From the NCBI RefSeq assembly GCF_026914265.1, contig NC_069126.1, forward strand, positions 29,839,854 to 29,903,853: DNA of 64,000 nucleotides, read 5' to 3'. The stretch is from Mya arenaria (taxonomy: Eukaryota; Mollusca; Bivalvia; Myida; Myidae). A model generated the notes under the pieces. The model did not search any database and was not told the origin of the DNA. It saw only the letters and a list, made by a program, of their open reading frames with translations. Of this stretch, positions 48,901 to 58,043 are shown one piece after another. Positions within the stretch are counted from its first letter, which is position 1. Every line of letters begins with the position of its first letter. A program made the translations under genes and the position numbers.

Positions 48901-51900
48901 AAGTCGATTATTGGAAAACTGTTTTGAACGCATCAATCCAGATATTGACAAAGAATGCAGGTTAAATTTATTAGATTGTGTTTGTAACGTTTATATGAAC
49001 ATGTGCTTATTTAACCTACCATATTAATCATATTATTTACAGTCGGCATTCAACGGTTTCAAGGACCAACTCAGCTCCCTCGGTGGTTCCATCCTTGACG
49101 CTGGAAACAGCGTCATCGACACCGCCAATCTCATTGGCGACGGCTTTACTGACCTCGGAAGCAGTATCGGAAACGTCGGAACAGACATCGGGCACACGAT
49201 TGGGGACATCGGTGGCAGCATTGGACACGCTATTGGAGGTATGCAGTAGTTCTTAAGTGCATTATAGATTTTATGGGGCATAAAAAATAATACCATTGTT
49301 CCCGGTTTGATGCCAACCCCCTCCCCCTCCCCAAAAAACAAAATATAGATAAAATAATAAAAAAAAAAAAAATAAATAATAAAAATATGTATAAATAAAT
49401 AGGGTATAAGATGGAATGTAGGTCGGGAAATCCCTTTTTATAAGGCGAATTGTTTTTAAGATTTTTCTGTTACCCAGAACTTAAAGAGCATCTATAAGAT
49501 CAGTATTAATTATCATTACTGATCTTGTATTTAGAGTATTTTAGACCAAAACACTTAATTTTTACCTTTTGAATAACAAATCAAACAAATAATTTCTCAA
49601 GGCAAATATAGGTTAACGCTCGCGTCATAAAGGGAAGGCCGGGGAAATGGAAACCTTTTTACGCCTTAGTATCTTAAGAACCTTTTCTTAAGTATTGCAC
49701 AGAACTTCGGTTTTTCCATACTCAGAATGCTAATGACTATAACAACATAACAGTACAATCCTGGTTTGAACCAAGATCGAAGAGAACAGAAATCGATTGT
49801 ACAAATGAGCATCTATTTTGGAAGGTTTTTCACAACACCGAATAAATAAGAATTTGGCCATTCGGCCCTTTCCCATTCTCATTCATCAGAGGTTTGATAA
49901 TGATGAATCTGATATCTACTGTACGCATAGCATCATCTCTCAGGTTAGCCTATTTTAAGAGAAATCACTTTTTGTGATACAAGCGTAAAGTCAATGCGTG
50001 CATTATAATCTCTTCATAAGGTCGAACGGCCGTACATACGATTATTTTTGGCATTAAGTTATATTTATATTCCTATAACCTTCATTAACAGAAGCTAGGT
50101 ACTCTTTGACATTTATCAATGATTTTTTTTTTCTCAGGCATCTTCGGCCGACGTGAGCTTGACGCCCAGACCCGCCAGTGTATGGAGAAATGCGCCCCCT
50201 GTCGGCCACTCCTTCTTCCCACTCAGTCTGATATCATCACTTCAGGTAAATGCAACAATTTGACGTCATCACCTCAGGTAAATGACAAAAATTGTCATCA
50301 TCGCCAAAGGTCAATGAAACTGCCTGATTCCATAACCGAATGTAAACCGTAGTTGTCGCGGGTAAAATGACACAGTTGGACATCAACGCAGATATATGGC
50401 ACAGTTTGACGTCATTACTGTTAATCATCATATATGGTCTGAAATCATCAACGCAGGTAATTGACACATTCTTACGTCTTCGTCACATTTAAAATGACAC
50501 AGTTTGACCCTTTTGCCGAAAAGCTTTAGTAAAAAATGAAATACTCAAGGCTTTGATTTACAAGTTAATTTATATCAGAGTCAAAAGAATATCATTCTAT
50601 TAGTTGCTGTTTATTAAGAAAAATAAACAATACAACTCAATCTGAACAAATTACACAAAATGGAGCCTATTTAAAATATATGAACGAGCCCCTTTAAAGA
50701 CAAGCCGGTTAGAAATGTGATATTTATTTAAGTCTGTGGACCTGGGATTGTAAACACGAACAAGACGATCCAGGACCGTGTCGGCAAGCTCCAGAGAGTC
50801 TATGACGCCACACTGGACAAGATCCACCCCATCATCACCAAGGTAACGTAGGGTTACTTTAGAGTTTCTAACTAAGCCTGTTATTAAGATACTGCAATAA
50901 AGTTAACTCTTGTAAGGCGACCATAAATTAATTGCTAAATTTTCACCCCGGCGTGCACCCTCTTTTTTCCGCCGCCCCTAAAATTTAATGACTGAAATAA
51001 AAATGTTGAACCAGGATTAGTGTTTGCGTATCGGTCCGGTACTGTCCGGGAACGGCATTTATTCATACTTACGATGTCGGGTATGACATTCACATGTGAA
51101 AAAGGAAAATTGTTACGCTCGTGTTCGTCAGGAACATTTGTATATGGTCCCTTATAAAACAGAAAGAGCATGGACACATATTCAACGGTAAAAACAGGCA
51201 TCCATCTAAGAAAAAAGTCAAACCCCTCCCCATTTAACAAAGTATAATTGAATGAGTATCTAGTAATAAATTTATATTGGCCATAGGCGTACTTTGTAGA
51301 ACTCCCTTCAGGCACCGTGACTAGATAAAAGGAACTTGTGAACGCAGACTTTAAGTTAAGTATAGAAATCGCTAGAGCTGAAACTAACTCTCGCCCATGT
51401 ACGTGAAGTTAGCGGCCTAGCGGCCTAGCGGCGTGAAGTTAGCGGACTAGCGGCGTGAAGTTAGCGGCCTGGCGGCCTAGCGGCGTGAAGTTAGCGGCCT
51501 GGCGGCCAAGCGGCCTAGCGGCGTGAAGTTGGCGGCCTAGCGGCCTGGCGGCCTAATTATTTTTTCTATTTCCAAGCAATTGTTAATGCGTTTTTTTTAA
51601 AAAACAATGATAAATCAAGGTTTTTTATTCATATAGTTACATAGCGGCCTTAAATTGTTATATATTCAGAATATTTTTCTTTACCTTTTATTTTAAAACA
51701 ATTTTAAATTAACTGTTTTATGCACAAATTATCACTCTGAAGCGTTTTTCAACTTTTTTTCAAAAAAGTCGATCAAGCACTTCAGCGACCTAGCGGCATA
51801 GCGGCGTGAAATTAGCGGCCTAGCGGCCTAAATTGAATCCTATTTCAAAGCATGTATACATGCATTTTCTTCTAAAACAATGACATTTTAACTGTTTGAA

Positions 51901-52800
51901 TGCACAAATTAACACTTTGAAGCAATTAGCGATAATCAACATATTTTTTTCCAAAAAAGTCGATTGAGCAGTCAGCTATTTCAAAGCATTAAACATGCCT
52001 GATCTTCTTAATCAATGATATATTTACTGTTTATATGCACAAATTATCACTCTGAAGTGTTTTTCAACTTTTTTTCAAAAAAGTCGATCGAGCACTTCAG
52101 CGGCCTAGCGGCCTAGCGGCGTGAAGTTAGCGGCCTGGCGGCCTGGCGGCCTAGCGGCCTAGCGGCCTAAAATGGTTACCTATTTCAAAGAATGTATACA
52201 TGCATTTTCTTCTAAAACAATGACATATTAACTGTTTGAATGCACAAATTAACACTTTGAAGCTATTAGCGATAATCAACATATTTTTTTCCAAAAAAGT
52301 CGATTAAGCAGTCAGCTATTTCAAAGCATTAAACATGCCTGATCTTCTGAATCAAAGATATATTTACTGTTTATATGCACAAATTATCACTCTGAAGCGT
52401 TTTTCAACTTTTTTTCAATAAAACTTATGAAGTAACTTAGGTAAACTTTTAGAGAAGTCTGTCATCGGCATCGAACAAATGGTTGATACTCGAAACGTTG
52501 TTTGAGTGCCCAATAGGGCGTTATAATTCACTCTTATTCGAAACATAAGGAAAGTCTAACTGCTGGTTTTCATCACCAAATGAAATTTCCAGGTTGAAAT
52601 CGTTCATCACCAAATGAAATTTCCAGGTTGAATTCGACCCCTCCTCCATGAACGCCCAGATGCAGCTTGCTAATGTCCACATCACTGTCCGCCTGAACGG
52701 ACGCGACCAGAGCTACAAGACGACTGTGCCCTACAGCATGATGAACCTGCCAACCACAGCCCACAACATGGCCATGGAGTTCTGGGGAAAGTCACAATAA
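43723..52800 (+). CDS. Uncharacterised secreted protein, 7 exons, 351 aa
   Basis: I do not recognise this family. Exons: 43723-43825, 46263-46425, 48106-48307, 49043-49238, 50138-50245, 50733-50842, 52627-52800. All junctions are GT/AG and phases match. It starts with a clear signal peptide (MKLLIIVSIGLLAAVDG), then a basic RGRRALQ stretch that could be a processing site. Exon 2 is helical with three cysteines. Exons 3-4 are rich in Gly, Asp and Ser with a glycine-zipper-like run (DIGHTIGDIGGSIGHAIGG). Exon 5 carries RQCMEKCAPCRP. The last exon reads VEFDPSSMNAQMQLANVHI and ends MEFWGKSQ; it may be a small beta domain. There is no transmembrane segment beyond the signal. The TATA box and short leader suggest strong, tissue-specific expression (inference). 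The boundary of exon 6 (AAG|TCTGTGG) is the least certain. Confidence 0.75.
44225..44345 (+). repeat. tRNA-derived SINE-like fragment
   Basis: 'gactagtgcagttgttacc' (A-box-like) and 'cccgggttcgatttgggg' (B-box-like) are spaced as in a tRNA-derived SINE head. 'tttgatggtcaccaatccgg' follows. It lies in intron 1 of the secreted-protein gene. Confidence 0.45.
44636..44808. mobile_element. 'ACAGTCGAA' small inverted-repeat element, copy 2
   Basis: TACAGTCGAACCTCGATGGC at the left and 'caacggggttcgactgta' at the right, 173 bp with TA ends. Same family as 14418-14578. Confidence 0.75.
45398..46237 (+). repeat. Very long TTC trinucleotide tract in intron 1, in two blocks
   Basis: Block one (45398-46030) and block two (46092-46237) are almost pure TTC/TCT on the sense strand, interrupted by TGC, TGG, CTC and AAATAC words. 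The 64-bp sequence in front of block one (from 45337, 'atattacccaaaccgtaaat') is repeated in front of block two (from 46031), so a whole unit was duplicated. The second block runs up to the exon 2 acceptor at 46262, giving an extreme polypyrimidine run. The Leu/Phe-rich plus frames and Lys-rich minus frame here are by-products. Confidence 0.95.
46476..46818. mobile_element. TTAA-ended inverted-repeat element, 'AAAGCAGCACTC' family
   Basis: 'TTAAAGCAGCACTCTCACAG' at the left, mirrored by 'ctgtgggagtgcagctttaa' at the right, 343 bp with TTAA at both ends. The arms continue as 'ttttgacaactttcagc' against 'aaaaaagttgtaaaaat'. In intron 2 of the secreted-protein gene. Confidence 0.7.
46892..47376. 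mobile_element. Near-complete hairpin (foldback) element, 485 bp
   Basis: The left arm (cagtatgtgtataccacgtg ... aaggcaa ... ttaaatgaaaca) is mirrored for more than 150 bp by the right arm, and the central part is also mirrored (cttcgacaaacc against ggtctgtcgaag). Direct repeats AATAG abut both ends (46887-46891 and 47377-47381). The two halves together could form one long hairpin. Confidence 0.7.
51000..51310 (-). repeat. Dispersed repeat with a surviving 126-codon frame
   Basis: Related to 36530-36755. The minus strand is open for 126 codons (LRWMPVFTVEYVSMLFLFYK, then HVNVIPDIVSMNKCRSRTVP). Its presence as a repeat in two introns suggests a mobile-element piece, not a host gene. Confidence 0.5.
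51405..52430. repeat. GC-rich minisatellite and compound duplication in intron 6
   Basis: A 9-10 bp 'gcggcctag' / 'gcggcgtgaagtta' repeat occurs at 51405-51560, 51785-51830 and 52095-52170. Between and after these lie about 250-bp AT-rich units (51835-52090 and 52175-52430) that are nearly identical, with 'gcattttcttctaaaacaat', 'gcgataatcaacatattttt' and 'catgcctgatcttct'. An older relative lies at 51565-51780. Confidence 0.85.
52571..52638 (+). repeat. 34-bp tandem duplication of the last splice acceptor
   Basis: 'catcaccaaatgaaatttcc' followed by 'aggttgaa' occurs twice, from 52571 and from 52605. Both copies carry an AG acceptor (52592 and 52626). Only the second keeps the reading frame; the first would reach a stop after about a dozen codons. 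Confidence 0.85.
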
Positions 52801-52842
52801 ATGAACTAGTATTAGCCCTAGTGTGTGGACTGTTTAGCACAT

Positions 52843-52848
52843 AATAAA
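52843..52848 (+). promoter_or_regulatory. Polyadenylation signal of the secreted-protein gene
   Basis: AATAAA lies 43 bases beyond the stop codon at 52798-52800, implying a short 3' UTR. Confidence 0.65.
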
Positions 52849-52947
52849 GGAATAAACAATCAACTGTGTTGTATTTAAATAACATTGATCGAAACGCAAT
52901 CTCATTGAGGGTGTTTAACGAGCGTAACAACGATTTCCTCAAAATTC

Positions 52948-53105
52948 AATCAAACCCCGTTGGCTCGATTCCCTCTTTCGCTCGAACTGGATTTAAAGGT
53001 CGTTTCTTTATACTGAAGGTAAGCATTCCCGCTTGGCTGGAAATCCCCGAGGCTCGAGGTTTTTTGCTGGTGCCTGTGAGTTCGAGCCAACGGGGTTCGA
53101 CTGTA
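52948..53105. mobile_element. 'ACAGTCGAA' small inverted-repeat element, copy 3 (diverged)
   Basis: The left end is worn (atcaaaccccgttggctcga); the right end 'caacggggttcgactgta' is intact. It lies just beyond the polyadenylation signal of the secreted-protein gene. Confidence 0.6.
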
Positions 53106-53274
53106 TAACGAGGTCCGACAATAAACTGCGGTACACATTAGTGGATTTTTGTTAATGATGACACATTTTGTGCAGCAGCAAACACTCACCGTAAAATATT
53201 TGTATGTCGTACCATTAGGGTTGAATGTCGCTTGAAGCAGACAGTAGAACACAAAACAGACGTGCATCTTGAAA

Positions 53275-56200
53275 TATAGAGATGCATCTCCATACATAGA
53301 GGCACAGGACTAAATATAGAGGTACACCTCCATACATAAGGTACAGGTCTAAATACAGCGGTGCAACTCCATACATGGAGTCTAAATATAGAGGTCAACC
53401 TCCTTATATAGAGGTATATGTCAAAATATAGATTTGCACTTCCATCAAAACATAGAGATACCGGTCTAAATATAGAGGTACACCTCCTCACATGCAGGTG
53501 CAAATTCAGGTCTGAATAAAGAGGTGCACCTCCATACATTGAGGTACAGGTCTAAATATAGAGGTGCACCTTCATACATAGAGGTACAGGTCTAACTAGA
53601 GCTATCACTGAAGGTGATTAGTACCCCCGAACGCCGCCTCTCATTATGATTTATCATTGTATGAAGTTTTATGAAATTTCATCTAGTAGTTTTCAAGTTA
53701 CTGTCCGGACAAAAGTTTGACAAAAAAACACAGAAAAAGGCAATAACTCTGTAATTTGCTAAAATAGTGTAATGATTCATGAACACTGAACTCCTTCTCA
53801 TTGTGCTGTACCATTGTATAAAGTTTTATTACATTATATCCGGTAGTTTTCAAGTTATGCTCCGGACAAGAAAAAAGTAACAAAGGGCAATAACTCTGTA
53901 TTTGGCTGAAATAGAATAGCGGTTCCTGTACACTTAACTTCCTCTCATTATGATCTATCACTGTATGAAGTTTTATTAAATTCCATCCAATAGTTTTCAA
54001 GTTATGCTCCGGACAAGAAAAAGTAACAAAGGGCAGTAACTCTGTAATTAGCTGAAATAGAATTGCGGTTCCTGTACACTGCACTCCTTCTCATTATGAT
54101 ATATCACTGTATAAAGTTTTATTGAATTCCATCCAATAGTTTTCAAGTTATGCTCCCGACAAGAAAAAAAGAACAAAGGGCAGTAACTCTGTAATTAGCT
54201 AAAATATAATTATGGTTCTTGTGCACTGCACAAAATAAATTCCATCTAATAGTTTGCAAGTTAATGTCTGGAAAAATATTTGACATCAAAAAAATAATAA
54301 AGGGCACTAACTCAGTTATTAGCTAAAGTAGAGTTATGGTTCTTGAACACTGCACTTCCTCTCATTGTGCTTTACCATTGTATGAAGTTCCAATGAATTT
54401 CATCCCGTACTTTTCAAGTTATACTCAAGACAAAAAAGTAACAAAGGGCAATAACTCAGTAATAAGCAAGAATAGAGTTATGGTTATTGTACACTGCACT
54501 TCCTCTCATTATGCTCTATCATTGTATGAAGTTTAAACCAATTCCATCCAGTAGTTTTTAAGTTAGGCTCCGGACAAGGTAAATTGCAACGGACTGACCG
54601 ACAAACCAACGGACCGACCAACCAACCGACCACAGGGTGACTCCAATATACCCCCTTCAAACTTCGTTTGTCGGGGGTATAAATATAGAGGTGCACCTCC
54701 ATATATAGAGGTACAGGTCTAAATATAAAGGTGCAACTCCATACATAGAGTCTAAATATAGAGGTCAACCTCCATACATAGAAGTACAGGTCTAAATATA
54801 GAGGTGCACCTCCATACATAGAGGACAGATCTGAATATAGAGGTACACCTCCATACCACATATAGAGGTACAGGTCTGAATAAAGAGGTGCACCTCTATA
54901 CCACATATAGAGGTACAGGTCTGAATATAAAGGTACACCTCTATCTATAGAGGCACACTTCTAAATAAAGAGGTGCACCTCCATCCATAGAGGTACAGGT
55001 CTGTATATAGAGGTACACCTCCATACCACATATAGAGGTACAGGTCTGAATATAGAGGTGCACCTCTATACCACATATAGAGGTACAGGTCTGAATATAA
55101 AGGTGCACCTCTATCTATAGAGGCACACTTCTAAATAGAGAGGTGCACCTCCATCCATAGAAGTACAGGTCTAAATATAGAGGTGCACCTCCATACATAG
55201 AGGACAGATCTGAATATAGAGGTACACCTCCATACCACATATAGAGGTACAGGTCTGAATATAGAGGTGCACCTCTATACCACATATAGAGGTACAGGTC
55301 TGAATATAAAGGTGCACCTCTATCTATAGAGGAACACTTCTAAATATAGAGGTGCACCTCCATTCATAGAGGTATATTTCTAAATATAGAGGTCAACCTC
55401 CATACATAGAGATGCCGGTCTAAATATAAAGGTGCACCTCCATTCATAGAGGTACAGGTCTAAATATAGAGGTGCACCTCCATACATAGAGGTACAGGTC
55501 TAAATATAGAGGTGCACCTCCATTCATAGAGGTACAGGTCTAAATAGAGAGGTGCAACTCCACACATAGAGGTGCCGGTGTAAATATAGAGGTTTACCTC
55601 CATAAATAGAAGTATAGGTCTAAATATAGAGGTACACCTCTATAAACAGAAGTACAGGTCTAAATATAGAGGTACACCTTCTCCCATGCAGGTGCAAGTC
55701 TAAATATAGAGGTGCTTCTCCTTGCATAGAGGTACAGGTCTAAATATAGAGGTGCTTCTCCTTACATAGAGGTGCCGGTCTAAATATAGAGAAACACATC
55801 CATAAATAGAAGTATAGGTCTAAATATAGAGGTAAATCTCCTCACATGCAGGTGCAGGTCTAAATATAGAGGTGCTTCTCCTTACATAGATGTACAGGTC
55901 TGAATATTAAGGTACACCTCCATACATAGAGGTACAGGTCTAAATATAGAGGTGCACCTCCTCACATAGAGGTACAGGTCTAAATGAAGAGGTGCACCTC
56001 CTCACATAGAGGTACAGGTCTAGATATAGAGGTGCACCTCCATACATAGAAGTACAAGTCTACATATAGAGGTACACCTCCTCACATGCAGGTGCAGGTC
56101 TAAATACAGAGGTGCACTTCCATTCATAGAGGTACAGGTCTAAATATAGAGGTGCAACTCCACACATAGAGGTTCAGGTCTAAATATAGAGGTTTACCTC

Positions 56201-56370
56201 CATAAATAGAAGTATAGGTCTAAATATAGAGGTACACCTCCATAAATAGAAGTATAGGTCTAAAATAGAGGTGCACCTCCATACATGGAGGTGCCGGTCT
56301 AAATATAGAGGTACACCTCCATAAATAGAAGTATAGGTCTAAATACAGAGGTTCACCTCCATAAATATGA
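53275..56370. repeat. 40-bp palindromic satellite
   Basis: The unit is built as AGGTCTAAATATAGAGGTGC then ACCTCCATACATAGAGGTAC. Each unit carries the palindrome AGGTGCACCT. Two blocks (53275-53597 and 54677-56370) hold roughly fifty units. Between about 54790 and 55570 a higher-order pattern repeats with a period near 380 bp (markers 'gaggacagatctgaatatag' at about 54821 and 55200). Short open frames within it are repeat artefacts. Confidence 0.95.
53598..54676. mobile_element. Mobile element with internal tandem repeats inserted in the satellite
   Basis: Starts near 'gagctatcactgaaggtgat' then 'tagtacccccga' and ends 'acttcgtttgtcgggggtat'. Between are about six units of 110-140 bp with 'aagttatgctccggacaaga', 'aacaaagggcaataactctg' and 'ttcctgtacactgcac', followed by a GACC-rich run. 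The plan matches the nested element at 16970-18110: tandem core, GACC tail, inverted CCCCC-containing ends. The satellite resumes immediately after it. Confidence 0.6.
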
Positions 56371-56374
56371 CTTG

Positions 56375-57430
56375 TATATTCAGAATGGCTTCTTTAAATA
56401 AGCTCAAATAAATGGATGTCATTGACTTCATTCACTGTCATTCACTTCATTGGTCCGAAATTGTTACATGCAATCTGATTAGCTACACCTTACCTAAATC
56501 CAATTTAAGCCACACTCTCTATTTTGACCAGTTTGTATGCTTATGACCAAAAACAATGCTTATATGTAAAGGTCTCTTGAACAATTCTTATTAACCTTCT
56601 GACTCAGAGTGAACAAAACATTTCTTTTGTTGCAATGTTGACAAATTCTGCAACAATTATAAATATGGCTTAAAGTTTCAAAATCCCTCAGAAAGTAGCT
56701 GTCTACCAAGGTGCATTAAATATGCAGAATATGCACCAAATGTAGAGCGAGACCAGAATTGATTTTCGCTGCCGTCGCAACTCTGTTCTCATTATCTCTT
56801 TTGTGATTATTATTATAAAATTCATTTCAATTTGTAAGTCATCACATTGCATTTCATTTTTTTTTCAGAAATAATTTGCATTTGATGACATCGAAACTGC
56901 AGGTTATGGGCAATATTGATTATCACCTCTGACTCTTGCATGTTTATAGCTGGTTGATAAAAAATGTTCTTAAGCTTTAAAAATGTGTTGGCGAAGAAAA
57001 CAAAACTTATATACTCAAAGCTTTTAATAACAATGTCCTGTCTTTTGTTTCAATTTGTTAAACATGTAATTATTTAAGCATTTTTTTCTATTATAGAATG
57101 TTTAAATAACAAACTAGTACATTTGTCACCATTAAATCAAGTTTGGAAATACTGGTACTAAGCACTTATTTTTTTCGATCTTACTAGCATAATATTAATA
57201 ACTGGCAAGTTTCAAATCCAGACAGAAAACAATGCCACGACATAATTTAATTTCATTATTACATTAGTATCACCGGTCCATGAAAGGTTTGACTAAAAAG
57301 TAAAACTATGATGAAAGAAAATGCTTTGATCAAACAAATTAACTTACAAAATTTACTTCTTGTCTTAGCAAAACAATACTGTAGAAAGCATAAATGATAA
57401 ACAATGGGCTGATTGTTCAGAACTTTGAAT
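56375..57430. other. Spacer with no supported gene
   Basis: AT-rich spacer between the satellite and the MITE at 57433. No exon or repeat boundary was recognised. Confidence 0.4.
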
Positions 57431-57432
57431 AA

Positions 57433-57760
57433 GGCCTAAAAAAAAATTGTTTGGTTAGGGTTACATCCTTCTCAAAAATAGGTAGGGTAGGTAGGCTTTT
57501 TAATTTTTTTTGTTATTAGGCTTTATATAAGAATATCATTTTCATCATTGGAGAATGGTGTTAAAGCTATCTTCTGTATAAGCATTTAAGGTTGAACTAC
57601 ATATTGAAAAGCAATTAAAAAAAAAAACGATAAAAAAACATTTTTTTTTTTTTTTAGTTTTTCATTTTTTTTTCAAACTGACTATAAAAACGGTAGGGTC
57701 GGCGCCTATTCCGTAGGTAGGGTCGGGTAACCCGAACCAAATGTTGTTTTTTTTTAGGCC
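57433..57760 (+). mobile_element. 'GGCCtAAAAA' MITE family, copy 4 (best preserved)
   Basis: The left end GGCCTAAAAAAAAATTGTTT then 'ggttagggttac' is mirrored by 'cgaaccaaatgttg..tttttttttaggcc' at the right, 328 bp. The core includes 'ggtagggtaggtaggctttt', 'tatcttctgtataagc' and 'actgactataaaaacgg'. Three other copies lie at 18732, 19481 and 26637. Confidence 0.8.
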
Positions 57761-57876
57761 TAAGTAAACAACATTGTTAACATCATTGTTGTTACCTTAA
57801 AATCTCTATTGCTCTGGAAATGTTATGGATACATTTGTGATATGCAGAACATTGAGGCAACCATTTCAGCTGTAGT

Positions 57877-57882
57877 TTTATT
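57877..57882 (-). promoter_or_regulatory. Candidate PTPMT1 polyadenylation signal
   Basis: AATAAA on the minus strand, about 160 bases beyond the stop at 58044-58046. Confidence 0.35.
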
Positions 57883-58043
57883 GTAATTTATGAGCACATC
57901 TAACATTCCAAGTTAAAAAGTTAATGACGATGTCGATAATCATGTTGTTAACTTTGACAAAGTTCTGAACAACTAGCCTATTATAGCTGAATAATCAGAA
58001 TCACAACTCAAGCCACAAAATACATAAATAATATCATATTGCA

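Noticed and set aside
53186-54906. Minus-strand frames rich in Tyr, Gly, Ser and Pro across the satellite
   Set aside because: They repeat with the 40-bp unit and have no domain or splice framing.
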